Shown: positions 7,933-16,232, numbered from the stretch's first letter. The stretch: DNA of 64,000 nt from Oscillatoria sp. FACHB-1407 (GCF_014697545.1 NZ_JACJSA010000014.1:124001-188000); one strand, 5' to 3'. The notes: generated from the letters alone by a model not told the origin. Numbers and translations are program-made.

Positions 7933-8706
7933 TTAGGATACTTTGGGTTGTACGGCTGAAACAATCGAGAGTCCCTCCAGACCCATATCAAACGGCAGTT
8001 CATCAATCACTCTGCGCTTAAGCTTGCGGGTAAACATGAGTCGAGTGTAGCGACGGGTATAGGGATCGAGGCGCAACAGTTGTTCGGCTAATTCATTGGC
8101 TCTTTCTAGTAATTCGTCACGGGGATGTACTTCATTCACCATGCCCAGTTGCAAAGCTTCTGTCGCTGATACCTTTTGCATGGTTAGCAGGAAATAGTGC
8201 CCTCGAATATCGCCCATTGCAGCCGGATAGAGAATCTGCACGCCATCTGCTGGAACGACTCCTCCACCCACGGATAAATGCTGGTTATCCTGGAAATACG
8301 CCTCTTCAGCCGCCAAAATAATGTCTCCCATTAAGGCATATTCACCATGAATCGGTGCAGGACCATTGACGGCGGAAATGACAGGAACACTAATATCGAG
8401 AAAGTTGTAAAGCAACTGACGTGCTTCTGTAAGGATGGCATACCAACCTGCGGGCTTTGTGATGTCATCTACAGTAGAAAAGTCGATGTGGCTAATCCAT
8501 TGTTCACCGGCCCCTGTGAAGATGACGACTTCATTTTGGCGATCGCGAGCAATCTCCCCAAAGGCTTCTGCAAACTCTCGATGGGCTTTCCCGGTATGAA
8601 TGTGTGAGCCGCCATTGGTGTGCATCGTCACCGTTAAAATACCAGAATCAGTCCGTTCTAGTTTTAGATTCTCGTACTTGTCTTTGTAGTCGTTAAAATG
8701 TGTCAT
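7933..8706 (-). CDS. Crotonase-fold enzyme, similar to 6-oxocamphor hydrolase branch
   Basis: The 257-residue protein is a crotonase: ILTVTMHTNGGSHIHTG near residue 25, the oxyanion-hole region ISHIDFSTVDD, the strand VPVISAVNGPAPIHGEYALM, then FQDNQHLSVGGGVVPADGVQ. Instead of the acidic residues of enoyl-CoA hydratase it has NGPAPIHGEYALMGD and a His/Asp-rich active site; this resembles the 6-oxocamphor hydrolase type, where crotonase-fold enzymes cleave beta-diketone C-C bonds rather than hydrate CoA esters. That link is from memory and moderate. It is the last gene of the leftward AraC-VOC operon, 22 bp behind a VOC gene. Confidence 0.8.
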   Translation of the reverse strand: MTHFNDYKDKYENLKLERTDSGILTVTMHTNGGSHIHTGKAHREFAEAFGEIARDRQNEVVIFTGAGEQWISHIDFSTVDDITKPAGWYAILTEARQLLYNFLDISVPVISAVNGPAPIHGEYALMGDIILAAEEAYFQDNQHLSVGGGVVPADGVQILYPAAMGDIRGHYFLLTMQKVSATEALQLGMVNEVHPRDELLERANELAEQLLRLDPYTRRYTRLMFTRKLKRRVIDELPFDMGLEGLSIVSAVQPKVS

Positions 8707-8728
8707 ATTTCTACTCTCGTTGCTTATC

Positions 8729-9253
8729 TTACAAAGTATTCAGTTCCTGGACTAATTCGATCAAATTGCCGCTATTGTCTTTAATGAAACAGACGGTGAA
8801 CCCAAGTTCTTCGTCTGCTACAGGTTCCAAAGCAATTTCAACATTGCGTTGCTTGAGTTCCGTGGCGATCGCATCAATGTCATTTACAGCAAAAGCAATG
8901 TGTTTATATCCTTGAGCCAACAAATCATCAGGAACATTCACAGGAGATGGATAGGTTCGTGCTGAGTTTTCACGCTCAAACACTTCAATCCGAAATCCAT
9001 TCAGTTCTAAAAAGGCTTGTCGAGTTGAGAATTGAGGTAACTCTCGTCTTAAGGTTGCTGTGAATCCTAACTTCTCTTGATACCACTGAATCGTTTCTTC
9101 CAAATTGGAAACAGACCGTGCGACGTGGTGAGGATTAAGCGAATTCAAAGATGCATAGCTAGTTTGTGATTGAGTAGGTGACAGTGAAAGGAGCATTAAG
9201 CCAAGGGCAATAACTGTTCCCATCACCAACTTAGTGATAATTCTTCGATTCAT
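8729..9253 (-). CDS. Exported VOC-family protein 1
   Basis: The 174-residue protein begins with a signal peptide (basic MNRRIITK, hydrophobic core VMGTVIALGLMLLSLS, small residues before TSYAS), then a single VOC module pair: NPHHVARSVSNLEETIQWYQ, later YKHIAFAVNDIDAIATEL and ending DNSGNLIELVQEL. The two His, and Glu residues at the end of each half, could form a metal site. Most VOC enzymes are cytoplasmic, so export to the periplasm is noteworthy. Only 3 bp separate it from the VOC gene upstream, and 22 bp from the crotonase downstream. Substrate unknown. Confidence 0.85.
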   Translation of the reverse strand: MNRRIITKLVMGTVIALGLMLLSLSPTQSQTSYASLNSLNPHHVARSVSNLEETIQWYQEKLGFTATLRRELPQFSTRQAFLELNGFRIEVFERENSARTYPSPVNVPDDLLAQGYKHIAFAVNDIDAIATELKQRNVEIALEPVADEELGFTVCFIKDNSGNLIELVQELNTL

Positions 9254-9256
9254 TGC

Positions 9257-9787
9257 TTAAAAATCGCTGTAGAGTTCTAAGATATTGCCATCGATATCTT
9301 TGAAATAGACAATGCGAATACCGGGTGGATCGTAGGTTGCAGGTGGACTGATAAATTCAACTCCCCGATCGCTTAGAGCTTCATAAGCGCGATCGACATC
9401 ATCCACAGCAAATGCTAAGTGTCGCCAACCTTGCGAGAGCATATGTTGAGGCGGTAAAGCATTCTGTTCTTCAGGTCGCCCTGACCCTTGCACTTGAGCC
9501 AGATCTATCCGAAAGCCTGGGATCTCCATCCAGGCAATTTGCACATTGCCGTTATCGAGTACAACCCGTTTCGTTTCAGTAAAACCGAGCTTCTCTGAAT
9601 ACCACTGTGATGCAGCCTCCACATCTGCAACGGATACGGTCATGTGATGGATTTCGAGTGAAACGGGCGATCGCGTCGAATCTTGAATGGATGGCTGTTG
9701 AGATTGTTGGGCAACACTATGAATTGCCAAAGAGCCGATCGCTAGAGCAGATAGGGCGATCGCTGACAATAATTTCTTGGTTAGCAT
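9257..9787 (-). CDS. Exported VOC-family protein 2
   Basis: 176 residues, with a clear signal peptide (MLTKKLLSAIALSALAIGSL ending near HSVAQQ) followed by LEIHHMTVSVADVEAASQWY, then GWRHLAFAVDDVDRAYEAL and FKDIDGNILELYSDF. The potential metal ligands His, His and the final Glu are conserved. It resembles protein 1 and probably arose with it by duplication. It lies 14 bp after the yellow-like propeller gene and 3 bp before VOC protein 1, so all are likely co-transcribed. Role in the cell envelope is unknown. Confidence 0.85.
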   Translation of the reverse strand: MLTKKLLSAIALSALAIGSLAIHSVAQQSQQPSIQDSTRSPVSLEIHHMTVSVADVEAASQWYSEKLGFTETKRVVLDNGNVQIAWMEIPGFRIDLAQVQGSGRPEEQNALPPQHMLSQGWRHLAFAVDDVDRAYEALSDRGVEFISPPATYDPPGIRIVYFKDIDGNILELYSDF

Positions 9788-9801
9788 CAGTTCCTCTAGT
9801 T

Positions 9802-10974
9802 CTAACGAGCAGGTGTCAATGGTCTGAAGCGCAGTAAATAATAAGGAGGAACTCCACCATCAACGGGTTGAAAGAAAATACTTTTGTGTGCCTGGTTTGT
9901 TGCTACATAAACGTAGCCATCTGCGGCAGGTTCAAAGCCTTCAGTGAAATTCAACAATTCATCATCTTTGCGGATCAAGCGATAGTTGCCTTGAGCATCC
10001 GTGACACCGATCGCGTTGTATTGCAAATCTGTGTTGTAGATGTTTCCGGCTGTGTCTACCATCAAGCCATCACCAATGTTTTTATCGCCATATCGTTCTA
10101 CGCGACGACCAAGTTCTTCTGCACTGAGACTGGTATCAGTTAGATCACGAGTCGAGATGCGATAAACGCTGGTGCTGCTCATCGGACTGTAATAAATCCA
10201 TTCGTAATTGGGGTCGATCGCAATGCCATTCACACCCCACCGCGAAGGTATCTGTTCACCTGTTTCCCGATTCGTGGTGATCATCAACGGTTGACCTTCG
10301 ATAATGGCATCGATCGCCTCCGCCTGTACGCTGGGATGCCCTGCCAGCAACCGACGCGATTCTCCCGTATTGAGGTCAACTACGACCAGTGCCGGGTTAA
10401 ATTGCCACGGTTCTGAACCCCCTGCTGTATCTGCGATGACTACCAGATTTCTCGATTCATCAATCACAAAATCCTGCATGGAAGAATTGGGTTCGTTCGC
10501 GGGAGCTAGAATTTCAATTTCTTTCACTAAGGTTTCTGTCGTCGTGTCCCAGCCAAGTAGCTTGGGAAGCCTACCATTTCCGCCCATATCCAGCATCCAC
10601 AGCACTCCCTGGCTATCAATTCGTAAAGCATGAGATTCATACTGCGCCCCAGCAGGATAATCTCGAAATGTGCCGTCCGGTAGCAATTCATGGACTCGGT
10701 TTGGATTGGGTGCGCCAAAGTGTTCTGTCCAAATCACTCTGCCATCGGGAGTTTTGACCACTGCCGAGGGGCGAATCGGTAACTCAGCGACTACTTCAAG
10801 TTCAACCTCATTGGTGACAGGTAGATTCGGTAATGCAGTCTGTGTTGTCTGGCTGACGAGCATTTCGCTAGTCTCAAGCGATTGTTGTGCAAGAGTTAAA
10901 ATTGCTCCACCTGTAGCGAGTCCAGTTGTGGCGATCGCCAATGAAACCAGGATCTTCAGAGTTTTGGCTTGCAT
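9802..10974 (-). CDS. Exported major-royal-jelly/yellow-like beta-propeller protein
   Basis: The 390-residue protein has a signal peptide (MQAKTLKILVSLAIATTGLA, then a hydrophobic stretch to LTLAQQS). The mature part matches the MRJP/yellow family, six-bladed propellers related to SMP-30: LPIRPSAVVKTPDGRVIWTE, then ALRIDSQGVLWMLDMG, MQDFVIDESRNLVVIADTAG, WGVNGIAIDPNYEWIYYSPM, IGDGLMVDTAGNIYNTD, and a closing PADGYVYVATNQAHK. Bacterial members are largely uncharacterised; some relatives act as lactonases or bind small aromatic amines. It sits in the AraC-led operon between exported VOC genes, suggesting a shared periplasmic metabolite. Confidence 0.85.
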   Translation of the reverse strand: MQAKTLKILVSLAIATTGLATGGAILTLAQQSLETSEMLVSQTTQTALPNLPVTNEVELEVVAELPIRPSAVVKTPDGRVIWTEHFGAPNPNRVHELLPDGTFRDYPAGAQYESHALRIDSQGVLWMLDMGGNGRLPKLLGWDTTTETLVKEIEILAPANEPNSSMQDFVIDESRNLVVIADTAGGSEPWQFNPALVVVDLNTGESRRLLAGHPSVQAEAIDAIIEGQPLMITTNRETGEQIPSRWGVNGIAIDPNYEWIYYSPMSSTSVYRISTRDLTDTSLSAEELGRRVERYGDKNIGDGLMVDTAGNIYNTDLQYNAIGVTDAQGNYRLIRKDDELLNFTEGFEPAADGYVYVATNQAHKSIFFQPVDGGVPPYYLLRFRPLTPAR

Positions 10975-11028
10975 GATTAGAATTCCTTCTATGATGAATG
11001 ATTTAGAGCCAGGAGTGAAATGGACTTA

Positions 11029-11150
11029 CTAGGGCACAGGTTTGCGAGAGTTAAAGAATCCTCCATTGGGTCCATCTGCCGGAAGTGTTGCCAGCCAAAC
11101 GGGTGTATCAGCCCCCTTTTCTACGGAAAGCTCACCTCTCTCAGAGCTGT
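11029..11150 (-). pseudogene. C-terminal remnant of a short-chain dehydrogenase (SDR)
   Basis: Immediately after the stop of the upstream VOC gene, one leftward frame reads [20 protein letters not shown], then [13 protein letters not shown] and TAG at 11029. This is the typical last 35-40 residues of carbonyl-reductase-type SDRs. No Rossmann glycine motif or catalytic Ser/Tyr/Lys region is present anywhere nearby, and no start codon suits it. Most of the gene has evidently been deleted, leaving its tail in line with the operon. Confidence 0.8.
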
Positions 11151-11705
11151 TTATCTTTCCCAGATGGCAATCAAGTTGCCGTTGTTATCTCGAAAATTAG
11201 TGACAGATGTTCCAACTTCAGGGATGTAGCGGCTTTCCCAAATTAGTTGAACACCGTTTGATTTTAGTTCTGCATCTGTTGCCTGCAAATCATCGACCCA
11301 AAATACAAGATTCCGTAAGCCCTGTACTTTCAAGTGGTCAGGTGGATCTTGCGGATTGCCTTCAACGTTTTCGCTACCCGCGATATAAATCAGATCGATG
11401 AAGAATCCATTCTTCTCAATTAGAGCAATTTCAATTCCCGTAGATACATTTCGTCTATTCTCAAGTTGAAATCCCAGCTTGTCTTCATACCACTCGATCG
11501 ATTCATCGAGATTCGCCACAGAGATCGCAACATTGTAAATTTGCAGTGTTTCTAACCCTTCTCCTGGAGTTTCTAGAGATTGGCTCATGTTAAGAGAGGA
11601 TGAGTTTGTTAATCGCTCAGTGGATGATGCCTGTGGCTGAAACTCAGGATATGGAACGAGAAACAAACTAAACGTTAAGGCTAGAGGTGCAAACAACGCC
11701 TTCAT
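11151..11705 (-). CDS. Exported VOC-family protein 3 (metal ligands lost)
   Basis: 184 residues. The N-terminus [20 protein letters not shown] is a signal peptide. The VOC part reads [20 protein letters not shown], then [18 protein letters not shown] and [15 protein letters not shown]. The positions that hold His, His and Glu in its two paralogues are here Tyr/Asn, Asn and Ala, so a metal-dependent reaction is unlikely; it may be a binding protein. It is the first structural gene after the AraC regulator (44-bp gap) and its stop abuts the SDR remnant. Confidence 0.83.
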   Translation of the reverse strand: MKALFAPLALTFSLFLVPYPEFQPQASSTERLTNSSSLNMSQSLETPGEGLETLQIYNVAISVANLDESIEWYEDKLGFQLENRRNVSTGIEIALIEKNGFFIDLIYIAGSENVEGNPQDPPDHLKVQGLRNLVFWVDDLQATDAELKSNGVQLIWESRYIPEVGTSVTNFRDNNGNLIAIWER

Positions 11706-11749
11706 AAGTGCCGTCCCTTTGCTGGAATCTACACTTACTGTAGAAGGAC

Positions 11750-12694
11750 TCAGGCAGTACGGTCTTGCACGTCTTTGCTAATCCAGAGGACGTTTTTGCT
11801 ATCCTGCTGCATGGCTTTAGGAGAGACTCCAACAATACGCTTGAAATGGCGGCTCAGGTGGCTCTGATCGTAGAAGCCAACAGCAGTCGCAATCTCAGAA
11901 ATCGCCATTTCTCCGGCTTGCAGCAATTCCTTTGCCCGTTCAACCCGGTAGTGAGTCTGAAATTGATGCGGTGCTAATCCAGTAGATTGCTTAAACAACC
12001 GCGCAAAATGGTAGGCACTTAAATTTACTTGTGCCGCAATTTCATCCAAACTCAAGTCCTGATCAAAATGAGCCTGGATGTGGGCGATCGCCTGCTGTAA
12101 CTTCGGCTTAGACAGTCCACCGGAATATTGCCGAACCGCTTTCTCAATATTGCTGTATTCTCTGAGCACATGCACAGCGAGAGCATTAACCAAAGATTCC
12201 GCATAGAGGCGGTTTGCAAATTTATCATTTTGCAATTCAGAGAGTAGCAACTGACCGATGTGTTGAATTTGTAGATCGGCTACCGCAAAGCGATTCAGAA
12301 CTTCAACCCGAACAGCATCAACTTCGATCGCTTCTACAGCGACTTTAGTTACAAGGGCAGGTTCAACACAGAGGTGCAATACATCGACCTCGGAATCCCA
12401 AATCCACTCGCTAGGTCGGTTAGCAGGCGTGAGAATGATATCGCCTTTCATGACCTGTCCTTCATAGATCTGCCCATCCAACTTCTGCACGAGTTGGTAG
12501 GACTTACCGCAGTTGAGGGTAATGAGATGTTGCGCCATTGGTGGCGATGCAATTTCGTCTGGGGAATGATGACGATACTCCGTCACAATGCCATTCCATC
12601 CTTTTGATTTACTGGAAAGAATCGGTTGATGTGGCAACTCATCCAGGAAGCGAACTGTTTTCTGTCGTGCGCGCTCAGCTTCGCTTCTAGGCAT
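11750..12694 (-). CDS. AraC-family transcriptional regulator
   Basis: About 314 residues from ATG 12694, which has GGGAG 8 nt upstream; a TTG 15 nt further up is less likely. The C-terminal 100 residues hold both AraC helix-turn-helix motifs (LSLDEIAAQVNLSAYHFARL, then MAISEIATAVGFYDQSHLSR and the closing FKRIVGVSPKA). The N-terminal half is a cupin-like sensor that starts after FLDELPHQPILSSKSKGWNG. It lies just upstream of, and on the same strand as, the exported VOC/propeller/crotonase genes, and is likely their activator. The inducer is unknown. Confidence 0.9.
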   Translation of the reverse strand: MPRSEAERARQKTVRFLDELPHQPILSSKSKGWNGIVTEYRHHSPDEIASPPMAQHLITLNCGKSYQLVQKLDGQIYEGQVMKGDIILTPANRPSEWIWDSEVDVLHLCVEPALVTKVAVEAIEVDAVRVEVLNRFAVADLQIQHIGQLLLSELQNDKFANRLYAESLVNALAVHVLREYSNIEKAVRQYSGGLSKPKLQQAIAHIQAHFDQDLSLDEIAAQVNLSAYHFARLFKQSTGLAPHQFQTHYRVERAKELLQAGEMAISEIATAVGFYDQSHLSRHFKRIVGVSPKAMQQDSKNVLWISKDVQDRTA

Positions 12695-12785
12695 AGAACG
12701 GGCTCCCAAAAGGCTTTACAAGGAGTATAACTTGATGAGCGTTTGGAGAGCGTAATTTTATTTCTCAAATAACATCCACTTTATC

Positions 12786-12878
12786 TATAGCAGTCCTAAA
12801 TCAGTTGTGAGATGAGTTGTGAGAGATGGCGCGGGCTTCTCCCGCGCCATCTCTCACAACCCATTTGGGATTGCTATA
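12786..12878. repeat. TATAGC-type hairpin repeat, copy A
   Basis: A 93-bp imperfect palindrome: it begins TATAGCAGTCCTAAATCAG and ends with the matching CATTTGGGATTGCTATA. The centre is a perfect GC-rich stem, GGCGCGGG / CCCGCGCC. Related elements lie at 19001, 30925 and 33386. It looks like a MITE or REP-like element without coding capacity. Confidence 0.75.
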
Positions 12879-12898
12879 TCCAAAGGTAGATGACTTGA

Positions 12899-13384
12899 TT
12901 ATTTCAATAGGAGCATCAGATTGTATTCCTGACGAATATCAAGGAGCGATCGCTCCATCAAGGGTTCAAAATCCAGAAACGGTAACAGCTTTTGGCGATT
13001 TCGAGTCTTAAACCAAATTGGAATTAACTCTAGAATGACTCCGGGAAGTACTTTCAGAATTGAGCCATACAGCCAAAGCGTTCCCTTTTCTCTGATCATA
13101 TCCTCGTACATCACATCAACAGCAGGGGAATTTTTCATCTTGAGATAGGTCTGAAACGTACATTCACTCGTCCACCAAAACAGAGGCAGAATTTTCAACT
13201 CATCAAACATTCCCGTATCGCAACCGTAGATGACATGACCCACATCATGGGCACGGAGAATTCTGGCAAAGTCTGAGGGTTGGGTTGCTGGATCGGTGAT
13301 GTGGGGGTTGAGGGAATAGTATTCTGCTAATCCTTCGCGCAGGGTTTGAGTACTGGCTTTGTCGGTGTAACGAGGACGCTGCAT
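12899..13384 (-). CDS. Coq4-family protein
   Basis: The 161-residue protein contains RAHDVGHVIYGCDTGMFDE, the HDxxH-x11-E metal motif of the Coq4 family, preceded by PATQPSDFARIL and followed by a helical body with many aromatic residues. Coq4 organises ubiquinone synthesis in mitochondria and was recently linked to C1 decarboxylation of ubiquinone precursors; cyanobacteria make plastoquinone, not ubiquinone, so another role is likely here. It is divergent from a TetR gene, with a perfect palindromic operator between them, and so is that regulator's probable target. Confidence 0.78.
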   Translation of the reverse strand: MQRPRYTDKASTQTLREGLAEYYSLNPHITDPATQPSDFARILRAHDVGHVIYGCDTGMFDELKILPLFWWTSECTFQTYLKMKNSPAVDVMYEDMIREKGTLWLYGSILKVLPGVILELIPIWFKTRNRQKLLPFLDFEPLMERSLLDIRQEYNLMLLLK

Positions 13385-13402
13385 AATTGCCTCTTATTTC
13401 GA

Positions 13403-13419
13403 TACGATATTGTATCGTA
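13403..13419. promoter_or_regulatory. TetR operator between Coq4-like and TetR genes
   Basis: Perfect 17-bp inverted repeat TACGATATTGTATCGTA, 19 bp before the Coq4-like start and only 4 bp before the first possible TetR start. Size and symmetry are typical of TetR-dimer sites; binding would block both divergent genes. Confidence 0.7.
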
Positions 13420-13423
13420 AATT

Positions 13424-14020
13424 ATGATAGCAGCCATGACGATTCCAAGTAAAAAGTCGCCAGGAAGACCCCGGAGTGCCCGATCTCATCAAGCAATGCT
13501 GCAAGCAACCTTAGAATTGCTGGCAGAGGTTGGTTTTGAGGCAATGAGCATTGAGGCGATCGCTGCCCGTGCAGGGGTTGGCAAAACCACCATTTATCGG
13601 CGTTATAGCAGTAAGGCTGAACTGGTGGCAGATGCGGTCGAGAGTATTCGGGAAGAGATTGTCATTCCTGATACTGGGAGCCTTTGGGGTGATATGGATA
13701 CTCTCATTCAAACTGCCGCTCAAATCTCGCTGAATCCGTTAGGACGACAAACGGTTGCCATGATTATCAGCAGTGCATCAAGTAATGCTGAATTTGCTCA
13801 AATCTACTGGACGAAGTACTTACAACCACGGCGAGAGGCATTTGCTGTTGTGTTGGAGCGAGCCAAAGCAAGACAGGAAGTGAAGCCTGACATAGATCCC
13901 GGTCTGGTTTTCGATACGATGAGTGGCATTATGCTACATGCCATGCTTTTCCAACCAACGACTGAATCATGGGAAACTTATGTACGCCGTTCATTGAAGT
14001 TAATTCTCACAACTCCTTAA
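13424..14020 (+). CDS. TetR/AcrR-family regulator
   Basis: 198 residues. Helix-turn-helix at about residues 25-65: MLQATLELLAEVGFEAMSIE, then AARAGVGKTTIYRRYSSKAE. The C-terminal ligand-binding half (SLWGDMDTLIQTAAQISLNP and later) is helical and unassigned. ATG at 13424 or 13436 may be used; the second leaves room for the operator. It is divergent from the Coq4-like gene and its 3' end overlaps, by 14 bp, the 3' end of the convergent TetR gene. Confidence 0.9.
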   Translation: MIAAMTIPSKKSPGRPRSARSHQAMLQATLELLAEVGFEAMSIEAIAARAGVGKTTIYRRYSSKAELVADAVESIREEIVIPDTGSLWGDMDTLIQTAAQISLNPLGRQTVAMIISSASSNAEFAQIYWTKYLQPRREAFAVVLERAKARQEVKPDIDPGLVFDTMSGIMLHAMLFQPTTESWETYVRRSLKLILTTP

Positions 14021-14612
14021 TTTTCGAGGAATGTTGAATATGCGCGATCGCCACCAATAACGCATCCAGCATCACTTCATAGCTTTCATCTGTAGAGCGA
14101 TCAATCGTCATTAATTCAGCTTGTTCTCGCATAATAAAGCCGTAAATCGCGGCATTCACCATTCGCATCACATCAATCAGAGCATCATGGTTCAAACCTT
14201 GCAGATGCAAAGACGTTTGAAAGAGTTTTAGTGCGTCTTGCATCACCTCAGCTTCTTCTGGGTCAGTCGGTCGCATTTGATAATGCATCATGACGCGATA
14301 ACGGGCAGGATGCGATCGCGCAAAATTTCGAGTTGCACGCGCACTCACACGAAACAATTCTTGTGAGTCTGTAATGCCATTAGTTTGCTGCTGACACTCG
14401 GTCAAATACTGTCGCCAAACAGTCAGAGCAACAGCCCGTTGGAGTCCGGCATTTCCCTCTAAATGCTTGTAGATAGCGGGAGGTTTGATGTTTAGCTCTC
14501 GCGCTACGCGATTCACTCCCAAGGCAGATTCTCCCTCCTGGTCAAGACAGGCGATCGCGGCGGCAATCACATCTTGCCGGGTGAGCGAATTTTCCTTCGT
14601 TGGACGACCCAT
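14007..14612 (-). CDS. TetR/AcrR-family regulator (WHG-type C-terminal domain)
   Basis: 201 residues: MGRPTKENSLTRQDVIAAAI, then VNRVARELNIKPPAIYKHLE, a TetR helix-turn-helix with the unusual PPAIYKHLEG recognition helix seen in the WHG-domain branch (FRVSARATRNFARSHPARYR, then a 3-helix core). It is divergent from the amidase gene, with a palindrome between them, so it likely represses both itself and the amidase. It is convergent with the other TetR and overlaps it by 14 bp. Confidence 0.9.
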   Translation of the reverse strand: MGRPTKENSLTRQDVIAAAIACLDQEGESALGVNRVARELNIKPPAIYKHLEGNAGLQRAVALTVWRQYLTECQQQTNGITDSQELFRVSARATRNFARSHPARYRVMMHYQMRPTDPEEAEVMQDALKLFQTSLHLQGLNHDALIDVMRMVNAAIYGFIMREQAELMTIDRSTDESYEVMLDALLVAIAHIQHSSKIKEL

Positions 14613-14643
14613 AGCTATTCAATCTGGATGAACACTGCGAATC

Positions 14644-14664
14644 TTAGTTAATTCTATTAACTAA
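14644..14664. promoter_or_regulatory. TetR operator upstream of amidase
   Basis: Perfect inverted repeat, arms TTAGTTAA / TTAACTAA with a 5-bp centre, 32 bp before the TetR start and 44 bp before the amidase ATG. Good candidate site for the TetR at 14007. Confidence 0.68.
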
Positions 14665-14707
14665 ATCAGGGTATGATCAACCTTAACAACCAATTTGAGG
14701 GAAGACT

Positions 14708-16186
14708 ATGAGCGATCTTGTGTTCAAGTCTGCGGTTGAACTGGCTCAGATGATTCGCGATCGCCATATTTCTGCGATCGAACTCTTAGACGCCCACCTG
14801 GAACAAATCGCTCAACACAACTCCAAACTCAACGCCATTTGCACCCTTGATGAGGAAAACGCTCGCATTCGCGCCAAACAAGCAGATGAAGCACTGGCAC
14901 GAGGTGAAAATTGGGGCGTATTGCATGGCGTTCCTGTGACCATCAAAGACATTTTTGAAACGGCTGGACTTCGCACTACAGCAGGCTACATTCCTCTCAA
15001 AGATTACATTCCCCAACAGGATGCAACCGCCGTTGTTAGGCTCAAAGCCGCAGGGGCGATCGTCCTGGGAAAAACCAACATGGCGGAACTGGCAGGGGAT
15101 TATCAAAGCACTAATTCGTTGTTTCCACGAGTGAATAATCCTTGGAATGTCGAATACACAGCGGGAGGGAGTTCAGGCGGTAGTGCCGCCGCAGTAGCAG
15201 CAGGATTATCTCCACTGGATATTGGCAATGATATTGCGGGTTCCGTGCGTCAACCTGCTCACTTTTGTGGTGTTTACGGATTGAAGCCAACCGATCGCCG
15301 CATTTCGACAGCAGGTATGATTCCCGAAGTCCCCGGAATGCCTCACTGCCTTCGACAAATGATGACCGTGGGATGTTTTGCGCGATCGCTTGACGATCTC
15401 CGTCTTTGCTTTTCCCTGCTTGCGGTCGCTGATCCCCGTCGTCCGGATGTTCCTCCTGTCCCCCTGGACACCCCTTCTGGTAAATCGTTACCAGATCTTA
15501 AAATTGCCTGGACTGAGCAGTGGGCAGAAGTTCCCGTTGCTTCTGATATCCGCACTGCAATGCAACAGGTAATTGAAACGCTGAGTCAGTCAGGTGTGCA
15601 AGCTCATCCCTTGTTGCCTGAAAACTTTGATGTGTCTGATATTTTCAATCTCTATTCCAGAGTCGCAGCCTACATCAACCGCTATGCCCAACCTGCCGAT
15701 CGCTACAATCTCCAGCGCAGTCTCAAGTTGATCTTTCGGACAGCGACTCAAGGAGATAGGAAACTTCGGGCATTGGGTGATTTTAGCCGCGTGTTACCTG
15801 AACTGCTGAATCCAAGCTTGAAGGGATATTTTGAGGCACTGACCGAGCGCGATCGCTTCATCGCTCAACTCGATACGGCGTTAGACTCCTGGGATGTTTG
15901 GATCACTCCCGTTGCAGCGACTCCTGCCTTTACCCATCGTCCTAACTGGAATGCAATCGAAGTGGATGGTCGAGCCTATCCGCATGGAGTTGCGAATGGA
16001 GCTTACACAATGCCATTCAATTTGAGTGGGCATCCAGTAGTCGTGATTCCAATCGGACAAACAACCAATGGATTACCGATCGGGATGCAGATTGTTGGTA
16101 AACGGTGGAAAGAAATGGAGTTATTGGCGATCGCCCAACAACTTGACGCTGTGATTGGTAAGTTTCAGTCTCCATCAGGCTATTGA
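14708..16186 (+). CDS. Amidase-signature family hydrolase
   Basis: 492 residues with an intact amidase-signature triad: Lys80 in GVPVTIKD, cis-Ser155 in TAGGSSGGSA, and nucleophile Ser179 in NDIAGSVRQPA. The remainder (DWVTPV-like segment VWITPVAATPAF near residue 400, then MPFNLSGHPVVVIPIG and LPIGMQIVG) fits the family. Such enzymes hydrolyse amides, and one member, GatA, transfers ammonia on tRNA; this one has no GatB/C neighbours, so it is a stand-alone amidase of unknown substrate. GAGGGAAG precedes the ATG. Divergent TetR and operator indicate induction by a small molecule. Confidence 0.92.
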   Translation: MSDLVFKSAVELAQMIRDRHISAIELLDAHLEQIAQHNSKLNAICTLDEENARIRAKQADEALARGENWGVLHGVPVTIKDIFETAGLRTTAGYIPLKDYIPQQDATAVVRLKAAGAIVLGKTNMAELAGDYQSTNSLFPRVNNPWNVEYTAGGSSGGSAAAVAAGLSPLDIGNDIAGSVRQPAHFCGVYGLKPTDRRISTAGMIPEVPGMPHCLRQMMTVGCFARSLDDLRLCFSLLAVADPRRPDVPPVPLDTPSGKSLPDLKIAWTEQWAEVPVASDIRTAMQQVIETLSQSGVQAHPLLPENFDVSDIFNLYSRVAAYINRYAQPADRYNLQRSLKLIFRTATQGDRKLRALGDFSRVLPELLNPSLKGYFEALTERDRFIAQLDTALDSWDVWITPVAATPAFTHRPNWNAIEVDGRAYPHGVANGAYTMPFNLSGHPVVVIPIGQTTNGLPIGMQIVGKRWKEMELLAIAQQLDAVIGKFQSPSGY

Positions 16187-16232
16187 GCCACACATAAAAA
16201 ATAAACCTCCTTAAAACTAAATCTACGCTCGC

